Source: Bacteroidota bacterium (GTDB lineage Bacteria > Bacteroidota > Bacteroidia > AKYH767-A > OLB10). Taken from it: a stretch of DNA of 54,873 nucleotides. The DNA lies in assembly GCA_023251535.1 (NCBI GenBank), contig JAHEYP010000016.1:3587-58459 (forward strand). Reading direction: 5' to 3'. A program made the position numbers and the translations under genes. The notes under the pieces were generated by a model. It ran no database searches. It was not told where the DNA came from and was given only the letters and a program-made list of their open reading frames with translations. The stretch's first letter is position 1. Each line of letters begins with the position of its first letter. This document shows positions 1 through 7,498 of the stretch, piece after piece.

Positions 1-2336
1 GTAGCTGTAACTATATAAACTCCTGCTGAGTTTACATTTATATCTGCGCCAGTTGCTCCTGTCGACCATAAGAATGTTCCAGTTCCTGTCGCTTCTAAAT
101 GTTCTATTCCAGGATTACATATTACTCCATCAGATCCAGTAATTGAAATTGATGGTAATGTTCCTAGTGTAAATGTTTGTGATGATGTACTTGTTCCGCA
201 ACTGTTGGTTACCGATACGGTATAGGTTCCAACATTATGCACGGTGATCGATGCAGTTGTCTCTCCTGTCGACCATAAAAAACTATTGTTACCAGTTGCA
301 GTTATAATTGCAGAATCACCATTACACAAAATTAATGGGCCGCTAACTGAAGTTGAGACTTGCGGAAGGGGATTAACACTAACCGATTGAGAGGCTGTCG
401 ACGATCCGCAGTTGTTACTAACGGTTACCATATACGAACTTGCACTGTTTACATTGATCGATGATGATGTGCTGCCATCTGACCAAGTATAATTAAATCC
501 TGTAGGTGCACTAAGAACTACTGATTGTCCTTGACAGAATGTAGTAGGGCCACTAGCAGTTATTGTAGCAACAGGAATAGGCGTTACATTTATTGTTTGT
601 TGATATGAGTTACTTCCACAGCTGTTTGTATTTGTAACTGTATAAATACCTGCAGCACTCACAACAATCGAATCAGCAGTTACTCCTGTCGACCATTGGA
701 ATGTTCCGCTTCCGTTTAATCCTGATGCGATTAATGTTGTTGTTTGTCCCTGACAAATTGTTGTCCCTCCATTCACCGTAATGAATGCGGTTGGTAATGG
801 CAATTCAATTACTTGTTGAGATGCTGTTGAACTTCCGCAGCTATTCGTTACTGTTACTGTATAGATATTTGAAGTTGAAGGACTAATTGCTGCTGTTGTA
901 GCACCTGTCGACCATAAATAACTGCTACCACCCGATGCTGTTAAAGTAACATTGTTACCAGTACAGAATGTGGTAGGGCCTCCTGCTAAAATTGAAGCAG
1001 TAGGTAATGGGTTAATTGTTATCGTTTGAGATGCATTAGCAGTTCCACATGACGATGTTCCGGTTACGGTGTAGGTTCCGGCGCTAGTAATGTTTATCGT
1101 TGCTGTAGTAGCTCCTGTCGACCATAAATAGGTAGTAGCTCCTGATGCTGTTAAATCAACATTACCACCCGTGCAAAAGGTGGTTGGCCCTGATGCAGTG
1201 ATATTAGTTACAGCAACACTGTTTACTGTAACTGTTTGTGATGCAGATACGGCTCCGCACGATGATGTTCCCGTAACGGTATATGTTCCTGAATTAAGAA
1301 CTGTAATGCTTGCTGTAGTAGCACCTGTCGACCATAAATATGGAGCTGCTCCTGATGCAGTTAATATTACAGAATCTCCTTGACAAAAAGTTGTTGGTCC
1401 GCTGGTATTCAATACCAAATTCGCGCCCGGGTTAATTGTTATTTGTAATGTGTCATAAACGGTATCATTACAATTTGTAATCACGCCAAAATATAATTCT
1501 TCAACTCCGGTAAACGAAGTACTAGATTGATAGGTGCTTCCTAACGCCGACGGATTACCGAAAGTACCATGTCCACCGCTCCAAAAATATCCTACATACG
1601 ATCCGCTATTGATAACGGCATTTACATTGAAAACTGTTCCTGCACATCCTGAAGTTGCAGATGTTGTAACAGTAGTAGAAAGAGGATTAATTGGAGCCTG
1701 ACATCCGTAGTTAATATAAGTTGCATTTCCGTTCACGTCAAAGTCAACAGAAGCTCCATCAGCTACAACATGGTTACCACTTACATCAGTCAACGAATCA
1801 GGAATGTAAGTTACCGCATCAGAGCAAGTACCGCTAAAAGAAATAGTTAATGTTTTAGGTGTATTACCGGGGAAGTTCTTAAAATGCCCTGCATTATTTC
1901 CCGGACATTGGAAGATCATATAAATTGTATCCTGCAAATTCGCGAACGAATTGTAAGTAGGATTCATCGTAGTACTGGTAACAAGAAGAACTTTGCTATG
2001 TGCAGGCAAAACTCCTCCGGTGGGTTGAAGAATATGTCCGCAGCCAGTAATAGAAGCATTTAAAGTGTTTACAGTAGATGTAGTTCCCGCAGTTTGACAA
2101 ATACCTAAAAACGGATTACCTGTAGTCGGCCAACTTACATTTATAGAATTAGTATTTACCGGGTTGGCACCTACTTCGAAACGAACCATTTCATTATCCC
2201 ATTCAGGATTACCGCAGGCATCAACAAGAATACTTCTGATTTGGATACAACCGGTCTGGGCACTCGAATTACCGGCTATTAAGCTTGCTACAACTACTAA
2301 AATTAGTCGAAACACGCGATTCAGTCTTTTGATCAT
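1..2336 (-). CDS. Giant secreted adhesin-like protein with Ig/PKD-like repeats (C-terminus beyond window)
   Basis: At least 778 residues are visible; the gene runs off the left edge, so the C-terminus (probably a T9SS or gliding-motility sorting domain) is not seen. The ATG at 2336 is chosen because an in-frame stop lies just upstream (2349-2351) and it opens a clear signal peptide (MIKRLNRVFRLI...GNSSAQ). Residues about 26-200 form a Bacteroidota N-terminal module starting with a C-x-R-SILVDACG-like motif and an ENEM-like stretch, resembling lamin-tail-type domains. After a PKD-like segment there are seven tandem repeats of about 70-72 residues (starting near residues 312, 382, 453, 522, 594, 665 and 732), each with GPTTFC...LTASG...YLWSTGATT...GTYTVT..SCG. 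The repeats look like Ig/PKD-like stalk domains carrying paired cysteines. A role in surface adhesion is inferred; no catalytic motif is seen. Confidence 0.88.
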   Translation of the reverse strand, partial: MIKRLNRVFRLILVVVASLIAGNSSAQTGCIQIRSILVDACGNPEWDNEMVRFEVGANPVNTNSINVSWPTTGNPFLGICQTAGTTSTVNTLNASITGCGHILQPTGGVLPAHSKVLLVTSTTMNPTYNSFANLQDTIYMIFQCPGNNAGHFKNFPGNTPKTLTISFSGTCSDAVTYIPDSLTDVSGNHVVADGASVDFDVNGNATYINYGCQAPINPLSTTVTTSATSGCAGTVFNVNAVINSGSYVGYFWSGGHGTFGNPSALGSTYQSSTSFTGVEELYFGVITNCNDTVYDTLQITINPGANLVLNTSGPTTFCQGDSVILTASGAAPYLWSTGATTASITVLNSGTYTVTGTSSCGAVSASQTVTVNSVAVTNITASGPTTFCTGGNVDLTASGATTYLWSTGATTATINITSAGTYTVTGTSSCGTANASQTITINPLPTASILAGGPTTFCTGNNVTLTASGGSSYLWSTGATTAAISPSTSNIYTVTVTNSCGSSTASQQVIELPLPTAFITVNGGTTICQGQTTTLIASGLNGSGTFQWSTGVTADSIVVSAAGIYTVTNTNSCGSNSYQQTINVTPIPVATITASGPTTFCQGQSVVLSAPTGFNYTWSDGSTSSSINVNSASSYMVTVSNNCGSSTASQSVSVNPLPQVSTSVSGPLILCNGDSAIITATGNNSFLWSTGETTASITVHNVGTYTVSVTNSCGTSTSSQTFTLGTLPSISITGSDGVICNPGIEHLEATGTGTFLWSTGATGADINVNSAGVYIVTA

Positions 2337-2368
2337 ATTTCTATAGAACTACCCGAAAACCGGGCCTG

Positions 2369-2376
2369 CAAAGGTC
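2369..2376 (-). promoter_or_regulatory. Possible -7 promoter element of the adhesin gene
   Basis: On the minus strand this reads GACCTTTG, one mismatch from the Bacteroidota -7 consensus TAnnTTTG. It lies about 33 bp before the ATG at 2336. No clear -33 TTTG partner was found, so this is tentative. Confidence 0.3.
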
Positions 2377-2445
2377 AGTATTATTCCCATAAAATGCGTC
2401 ATTTTAGTGTGTTATTTAATCGTTACGGGGCTTGCTGCTATTCGC

Positions 2446-2465
2446 TAGAGGTAAAGTTACCTCTA
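2446..2465. promoter_or_regulatory. Perfect 9-2-9 inverted repeat, candidate operator
   Basis: TAGAGGTAA-AG-TTACCTCTA is a perfect inverted repeat in the 279-bp divergent intergenic region between the adhesin gene (start 2336, minus) and tag (start 2616, plus). It has no T-tract, so it is more like a dimeric regulator site than a terminator. It does not have the CC-left/GG-right polarity of the repeats at the two-component modules. The regulator is unknown. Confidence 0.45.
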
Positions 2466-2615
2466 AATGGTCTTGAACATCAACAGATTACGTAAGATGT
2501 AGGTGGTTTAGGGTAAATCATGATCTTTGTAAGGTAAAAGGCCTTTTAAAACAGGCGAACAAAAATTTGAAAACAGGATTAATCAGGAGAACTATAAATC
2601 AATTAAAAAAGGGCT

Positions 2616-3176
2616 ATGTCGTATTGTAATTTTATTTTAACCACCACCGAAGATTCAGTTCACCGTATTTATCATGATACTGAATACGGATTTCCAATTT
2701 ATGATGATAATTTATTGTTTGCACGATTGGTATTAGAAATAAATCAAGCGGGTTTGTCATGGACAACCATCCTCAATAAAAAAGAGAATTTCTTTAAAGC
2801 TTATCATCAATTTAACATTAAGAAAGTCGCTGCTTATAAAGATGCTGATCGAGAAAGATTATTAAATGATGCAGGAATTATCCGCAATCGATTGAAAGTA
2901 GAGGCAGCAATTCATAATGCAAATCAAATTTTGCAAATTCAAAAGCAGGAAGGATCATTCTATAATTGGTTAGTGAAATATCATCCTTCAACAAAAGAAG
3001 AGTGGGTGAAAATTTTTAAAAAACAATTCAAATTTACCGGAGGAGAAATTGTAAACGAATTTCTAATGAGTACTGGATTTTTACCTGGAGCACATCACGA
3101 AAATTGTACTGTGTTTAAAAAGCTAAAAAAAGAAAAACCAATGTGGATGCAAAATAAAAAAAGCGGTACCCGATAA
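2616..3176 (+). CDS. tag: DNA-3-methyladenine glycosylase I
   Basis: This 186-residue protein matches the usual length of Tag, a base-excision-repair glycosylase that removes 3-methyladenine. The zinc-site residues known from E. coli Tag are present: Cys4, His20 (in YHDTEYG), and His160/Cys164 (H-x3-C near the C-terminus). The family signature around the catalytic pocket is also present, with Glu41 followed by NQAGLSW. It is a cytoplasmic enzyme. It is divergent from the adhesin gene and convergent with the S74 gene, so it is probably monocistronic. A GATCTTTG sequence at 2522-2529, one mismatch from TAnnTTTG, is a possible promoter. The stop codon lies inside a strong terminator hairpin. Confidence 0.95.
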   Translation: MSYCNFILTTTEDSVHRIYHDTEYGFPIYDDNLLFARLVLEINQAGLSWTTILNKKENFFKAYHQFNIKKVAAYKDADRERLLNDAGIIRNRLKVEAAIHNANQILQIQKQEGSFYNWLVKYHPSTKEEWVKIFKKQFKFTGGEIVNEFLMSTGFLPGAHHENCTVFKKLKKEKPMWMQNKKSGTR

Positions 3177-3192
3177 GAGTACCGCTTTTTTT
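3156..3192. terminator. Bidirectional intrinsic terminator between tag and the S74 gene
   Basis: A7-GCGGTAC pairs with GTACCGC-T7 around a 9-nt loop. The stem is a perfect 14 bp with A and T tracts, so it can end transcription from both convergent genes. The tag stop codon (3174-3176) sits in the loop. Confidence 0.9.
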
Positions 3193-3204
3193 AAGTGGAA
3201 TAAA

Positions 3205-4560
3205 TTACTTTGTAAGCATTAAGTTTTTAGAAGAGATTACTACTCCGTCAACGATTAATGAATAAGTATAATTTCCTGCTGATAGTTCATTAGCATTTAA
3301 TACTACTGAACCACGAGCTCTTCCTTTCAAAGTGTAATTTCTCATAGTAACTCCATTAGATGAAGTAAGTACTAATGAAGCACTAGAATAAGAGTCAGGA
3401 AGTGAATACTGAATAGTAGTTGATTGACTAAAAGGGTTAGGGCTATTTTGCTCTAAAGTTGCTCCAGCTAAAGTAGCAGTGCTTTTTTCACTAGCAGCAT
3501 TTGCTAATGATGCTTCGATCGCATTTAAACGACTTTCTAAAGTATTTAACTTAGATTGTAAGTCTGCAATTGCTGCATCTTTAGTAGCAATTTGAGCTTG
3601 TTGTTCTTGGATAGCTGCCGTTAATACCGGAACCATACCCATATAATTTACAACTTTGATATCCGCTTCTTGGCTGATTAACTTTCCGTTTTTGTCAACT
3701 TTTGAAGGTAAGTGAACATCAGAAACTAAATTCGGGAATTGCTCCTGAATATTAGCCGCCATGAATCCTGTTTGCAAATCAGATGGTAAATAAAGATTAG
3801 GATATTCAGCAGTTTTAAAGTTGTAATTTGCAGTTTGTAATTTTGCAACTTTCGATAAAACATTTCCAAGAGGTTGAATGTTTGTTTTCAATCTTGAATC
3901 AGATGGAGTATAATATCTCCAAGCTAACATATTTCCTTGGAAATATCCTGCAAAGTCAACAGGAGATGTTGCTGTTGATGTATCTGTTGCAATACCCCAA
4001 ACTGCGATGTTTTGAACTGATCCTGAAGAATAGCCGAACAATCCGTTTCCGACATTTCCTCCGCTTGCTTCACCGGTAACACCAGTAGGCTCTCCAGTTG
4101 TTCCACTGAATCCTGAGAATCCATAAACGCCATAAGTTCCTTCACCACTTACTCCGATGAAATTACCATAGCCATCAACTCCTGTATAGTTTCCTCTTCC
4201 TTGAACACCGATACCGTTGGTATCTGACGGCGTAGATGAAGCTGATAATCCAACTACATCAACAGCTCCCGAATATTTACCTACAATATTTACTACCGGT
4301 TCTAAGGCAGTTGAAGATCCTAAGATATCTAAACGTGATAACGGAGCTGAATTACCAATACCGATTTTACCGGCACCAGTGAATGTCATGCGGACTACGT
4401 TATTGGTTTTAATTTTTAAAGCTTTGTTGTCAGTGGTTCCAAGGAAGTTTGTTGCAGGATTTGTTCCTGTATTTCCCGATAATCCCCATTGAGCATTTGC
4501 TTTTTGTGTTGTTGCCATTAACAATACGGCTAAGACACCAGGTAATAGAATTTTTTTCAT
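3205..4560 (-). CDS. Tail-fibre-like surface protein with peptidase S74 domain and T9SS sorting domain
   Basis: This is a 451-residue exported protein. Residues 1-23 are a signal peptide ending ANA-Q. Residues about 24-75 contain the Bacteroidota N-terminal module (FLGTTDNKALKIKTNN...GKIGIG). A glycine-rich fibre-like section follows. An S74-type intramolecular chaperone/autoprocessing domain starts at SDSRLKTNIQPLG near residue 220. After it come a coiled coil (IATKDAAIADLQSKLNTLES) and a C-terminal T9SS sorting domain (NSPNPFSQSTTIQYSLPDS...). S74 domains normally drive trimerisation of fibres and then self-cleave; here a fibrous surface appendage anchored through T9SS is inferred. The gene starts 51 bp after the lipoprotein gene on the same strand and may be co-transcribed with it. 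Confidence 0.85.
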   Translation of the reverse strand: MKKILLPGVLAVLLMATTQKANAQWGLSGNTGTNPATNFLGTTDNKALKIKTNNVVRMTFTGAGKIGIGNSAPLSRLDILGSSTALEPVVNIVGKYSGAVDVVGLSASSTPSDTNGIGVQGRGNYTGVDGYGNFIGVSGEGTYGVYGFSGFSGTTGEPTGVTGEASGGNVGNGLFGYSSGSVQNIAVWGIATDTSTATSPVDFAGYFQGNMLAWRYYTPSDSRLKTNIQPLGNVLSKVAKLQTANYNFKTAEYPNLYLPSDLQTGFMAANIQEQFPNLVSDVHLPSKVDKNGKLISQEADIKVVNYMGMVPVLTAAIQEQQAQIATKDAAIADLQSKLNTLESRLNAIEASLANAASEKSTATLAGATLEQNSPNPFSQSTTIQYSLPDSYSSASLVLTSSNGVTMRNYTLKGRARGSVVLNANELSAGNYTYSLIVDGVVISSKNLMLTK

Positions 4561-4611
4561 TTGTTAAGTTGGTTATGTGTTAGATTATTTTTTTAGATAC
4601 CATGAATTTTT

Positions 4612-5340
4612 TCATAGTACTATGTATGCTTTTTTATAAACTCGAATTTCGTAATAATTATTTACGTTCATTTCTATCCATCCTAAAATAGTTGAAGATC
4701 CTTTGGTGATTTTTACTACCGCATAGCTGATATCGTTTGTTTGCCAGCTTCCCGATTGAACAGACGATGGTAGCCCCATAAACGATGAATTGTTGGATGA
4801 TGCCAACATTACAGTGTCTACTGAAAAGTTAATGCTGCTTTTGCTAAAAATTGTTCCGTAAGAATATTTTGTCATGCATATGTATGCATATTCTGAGGTG
4901 TCAGCATTTGATGGGTAAGAATTACCGGGCACGTAATTTTGCGATTGATAAGCGGTGCCTCCTGGGGTTACTACTGTCCAGCCCACTATGGAATCCACCC
5001 GGTTCATAGTAGAAATTTCCACTTCAGGTCTCATACTACCAAGGCCACATCCTCTCACATTAATCCCGCCTGGAGAAATACTGAAAGATGACGATAAATA
5101 TAAATCGTTAATACCATCATCGTCGAAATCAAACTCTTGTGACGTTCCACTATGCCAAGGAGAAATCACCTCTAAAATAGGCTGAATATTGGTATAATGG
5201 ATTCCAGCCTCGAGGGAGTCTCCGGCTGTAATTGTGGTGTCAGGAGCAATAAGAATATTTTCGCTAATAACTTCCTTCTTGCAAGCTGAAAAGAATCCTG
5301 CAACAACTAAAACAACAACTATGGTAATTCCCCTCCTCAT
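4612..5340 (-). CDS. Putative lipoprotein of unknown function
   Basis: This 242-residue protein is not assigned to a family. The ATG at 5340 is preferred over an upstream in-frame ATG (5385) because it places a lipoprotein signal at the N-terminus: MRRGITIVVVLVVAGFF followed by the lipobox S-A-C, with the lipidated Cys near residue 20 and then KKE. The rest is rich in beta-prone, Ser/Thr/Asn-rich sequence, with a D-F-D-D-D-G-I-N-D segment near residue 75 that looks like an FG-GAP or thrombospondin-type calcium loop. An outer-membrane or periplasmic location is inferred. A TATCTTTA sequence on the minus strand just upstream, one mismatch from the -7 consensus, has a TTTG about 18 bp before it, which would fit a promoter. 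Confidence 0.75.
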   Translation of the reverse strand: MRRGITIVVVLVVAGFFSACKKEVISENILIAPDTTITAGDSLEAGIHYTNIQPILEVISPWHSGTSQEFDFDDDGINDLYLSSSFSISPGGINVRGCGLGSMRPEVEISTMNRVDSIVGWTVVTPGGTAYQSQNYVPGNSYPSNADTSEYAYICMTKYSYGTIFSKSSINFSVDTVMLASSNNSSFMGLPSSVQSGSWQTNDISYAVVKITKGSSTILGWIEMNVNNYYEIRVYKKAYIVL

Positions 5341-5403
5341 GGATATGATGTTTGTATAAAGATACAAAATTTCCCGAATTTCCAAACATATGAGGACAAG
5401 TCT

Positions 5404-5411
5404 TATATTTG
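5404..5411 (+). promoter_or_regulatory. Bacteroidota -7 promoter element of the LamG gene
   Basis: TATATTTG matches TAnnTTTG exactly. It lies 46 bp before the ATG at 5458. No obvious -33 TTTG was found. Confidence 0.5.
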
Positions 5412-5457
5412 CTATTACTTTTAAATCTTAGGGAAAAACCAAAACCAATCAAATTAC

Positions 5458-6825
5458 ATGAAAAAACTGCTACTAACGCTTATCTGTTTAACCTCTCTAT
5501 TCTCGGCAAAGGCTCAGAACCAGAATTCAATGGCCTTCGATGGTATTGATGACTACGTTTCTGTAGCCGGGGCTTCTTCTTACGTTATTGGCGCCCCGGG
5601 AATGTCAATAACCTGCTGGGTTTATCCAACAAATACCGCTCCTGCATACCCAAATTTCGACGGGTTTTCAGGCTTTAGAAATGATGTCGATGCCGACTTT
5701 TACATGGTTCAAGTAGGTCCTACTGCTGTTGAGGGCCGTTTTAGAAATGATCAAGGAACTGCCTTTACTATTACAAGTAATATTCTAACCGTTAATACTT
5801 GGCAGCACTTGGCTTTAACGTATGCTGATGGTTGGTTGAGAATGTACAAGAATGGCGTACTCCGCGATTCTATGGTAGCAACAGGAGGCATCTCAAACCC
5901 TGCTGTAGATTTTAAAGTAGGAACTGTTACTTTCGCCAACGCTGATTTTTTTCTTTCGGGTAAAGTGGATGAAGCTAGCTTTTGGTCTCGCCGACTTACC
6001 GATATCGAGTTGAAGTGTATCCCAAGTAATGGTATCGATACTTCTATGTCTGGATTGGAATTATACTATAAATTTAACCAAGGTACTGCAGGAGGAAATA
6101 ATACTTCTATCGCTTCACTTATCGATGAAAAGGCGCATCAAGATGGTACTTTCAATGGACTTGCATTAACAGGCAATACTTCAAATTTTGTTGCAGGTGC
6201 AACAACAGCAACTATTTCTACAGCATACCTTTGTCCGGGAGCAAGTTATACGTATAACGGTAATGTTTTAACGGTTGCAGGTTCTTATGTGGATACACTT
6301 ATAAATTCACAAGGTTGCGATTCTTTGGTGCAATTAAATCTTGTTCAGTTATTAGTTGATACCGCAGTTACTCAAAACGGATTTACTCTTACTGCAAATC
6401 ACGTTTCGCCTACTTACAAATGGCTCGATTGCAATAATGGTTATGCAGTTATTCCGGGCGCAACATCTCAATCGTTTACTCCAACTGTTCCTGGTAGCTA
6501 CGCTGTCGTAATCAGCCAAAGTGGATGTTCTGATACTTCTAATTGTCATGTAATGGCAACTGTGGGACTGAATTCATTAAACGCTATTCAAGGATTAGTT
6601 GTATACCCGACTTATACAAACGATCTTGTTAAACTTGAATTTAACCAAACTCGTAACAACGTAAATATTGCTGTTATGGATATCTCAGGAAAAGTTGTTT
6701 ATAGTGTAACCGAAAATCATATTTCAAATACAAAAATCAGCTTGAATGAAATGGCTGACGGAATGTATTTCATTCGTGTTACTGCCGATAGTGAATCGGG
6801 CGTGTACAGAATAGTGAAAAAATAA
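5458..6825 (+). CDS. LamG/concanavalin A-like domain surface protein with T9SS sorting domain
   Basis: This 455-residue secreted protein starts with a signal peptide (MKKLLLTLICLTSLFSAKAQ). Residues about 24-205 form a LamG-type jelly-roll (SMAFDGIDDYVSV..., MSITCWVYP, TWQHLALTYADG, GKVDEASFWSRRLTDIEL), a family that usually binds carbohydrate or matrix ligands. Next is a short segment around CPGASYTYNG...SQGCDSLVQLNL, seen in many T9SS cargo proteins, then an Ig-like segment. The C-terminal 80 residues are a type A sorting domain (VVYPTYTNDLVKLEF...MYFIRVTADSESGVYRIVKK). It is divergent from the lipoprotein gene and ends in a terminator. The substrate is unknown. Confidence 0.87.
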   Translation: MKKLLLTLICLTSLFSAKAQNQNSMAFDGIDDYVSVAGASSYVIGAPGMSITCWVYPTNTAPAYPNFDGFSGFRNDVDADFYMVQVGPTAVEGRFRNDQGTAFTITSNILTVNTWQHLALTYADGWLRMYKNGVLRDSMVATGGISNPAVDFKVGTVTFANADFFLSGKVDEASFWSRRLTDIELKCIPSNGIDTSMSGLELYYKFNQGTAGGNNTSIASLIDEKAHQDGTFNGLALTGNTSNFVAGATTATISTAYLCPGASYTYNGNVLTVAGSYVDTLINSQGCDSLVQLNLVQLLVDTAVTQNGFTLTANHVSPTYKWLDCNNGYAVIPGATSQSFTPTVPGSYAVVISQSGCSDTSNCHVMATVGLNSLNAIQGLVVYPTYTNDLVKLEFNQTRNNVNIAVMDISGKVVYSVTENHISNTKISLNEMADGMYFIRVTADSESGVYRIVKK

Positions 6826-6836
6826 AATCAATTATT

Positions 6837-6874
6837 AATTAAAAGAGTCGGGGATTTCCTCGACTCTTTTAATT
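6837..6874. terminator. Intrinsic terminator after the LamG gene
   Basis: AATTAAAAGAGTCG pairs with CGACTCTTTTAATT around a 10-nt loop. It begins 12 bp after the stop codon at 6825. Confidence 0.88.
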
Positions 6875-6915
6875 TAAGCCTGTTTCATAAGTGGCAGGAG
6901 TGTTTCAATTTAAAG

Positions 6916-6923
6916 TATATTTG
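6916..6923 (+). promoter_or_regulatory. Bacteroidota -7 promoter element of the TPM gene
   Basis: TATATTTG matches TAnnTTTG exactly, 19 bp before the ATG at 6943 and downstream of the previous terminator. A short leader is implied. Confidence 0.55.
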
Positions 6924-6942
6924 AAAATCCATTTTAAGAGAA

Positions 6943-7494
6943 ATGAAGAAATATTTGGTTGCGTTAGTATTTGTTTTAATACATGTCACTGGCTTTGCTC
7001 AATCTGATACGCTGAAGCCAGATATTGTTATTCAACATACACTTAAAAACGATTTTCCTTCAACTATCGATTCAGCTTTGCTGCCGAAACCAGTAGGGTA
7101 CTTAAATGATTTCGAAAATATTTTCAATGCTTCAGAGAAGAAGTCGCTCGATTCGATGTTAGTAGCATATGAAAAGGAAACATTGAATGAAATTGTGGTT
7201 CTTACGGTCGATTCAAATTATACTACTCCGGAATTACTATACGATTATTCACTTGCCATTTGTTATAAATGGGGGCTAGGGAAGAGAGATTTAGACAACG
7301 GAATTTTAATTTGCGTCTCAAAAAGTATGCGCCATATTCAAATTCAAAATGGATATGGTATTTCTCCGATTTTGAATGATGTAGAAACAAAGAGAATTAT
7401 CGACGAAGAAATTATTCCGTTTTTCCGAGATGGTAAGTTTTACGAAGGATTAGTACACGGAATTAATGTACTCGAAGAAAAGTTGAAACCGTAA
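6943..7494 (+). CDS. TPM-domain (TPM_phosphatase/YgcG-like) secreted protein
   Basis: This 183-residue protein has a signal peptide (MKKYLVALVFVLIHVTGFAQ). From about residue 52 it carries a TPM domain: GYLNDFENIFNASEKKSLDSML..., NEIVVLTVDS, KWGLGKRDLDNGILICVSKS, IQIQNGYGISPILND and a C-terminal R-D-G-KFYEGLVHGI motif. These match the family (Pfam TPM_phosphatase), named for plant TLP18.3, which has acid-phosphatase activity and a role in photosystem II repair; the bacterial role is unclear. There is no C-terminal transmembrane or Gly-rich tail as in YgcG, so it is probably soluble in the periplasm. It has its own promoter and converges with the ELWxxDGT gene, with only 4 bp between the stop codons. 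Confidence 0.85.
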   Translation: MKKYLVALVFVLIHVTGFAQSDTLKPDIVIQHTLKNDFPSTIDSALLPKPVGYLNDFENIFNASEKKSLDSMLVAYEKETLNEIVVLTVDSNYTTPELLYDYSLAICYKWGLGKRDLDNGILICVSKSMRHIQIQNGYGISPILNDVETKRIIDEEIIPFFRDGKFYEGLVHGINVLEEKLKP

Positions 7495-7498
7495 TTTT

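Noticed and set aside
1171..1383. Small plus-strand reading frame with a start codon
   Set aside because: It lies opposite the Ig/PKD-like repeat array of the minus-strand adhesin and reads repeat-derived sequence without a domain; it is a shadow.
1..1420. Regularly spaced repeats that could suggest a CRISPR array
   Set aside because: The period of about 210 bp is coding, with an open frame and diverged units that keep protein motifs; CRISPR repeats are short and near-identical.
2164..2346. Plus-strand 60-residue frame near the adhesin start
   Set aside because: It overlaps the adhesin signal peptide on the opposite strand and has no family features.
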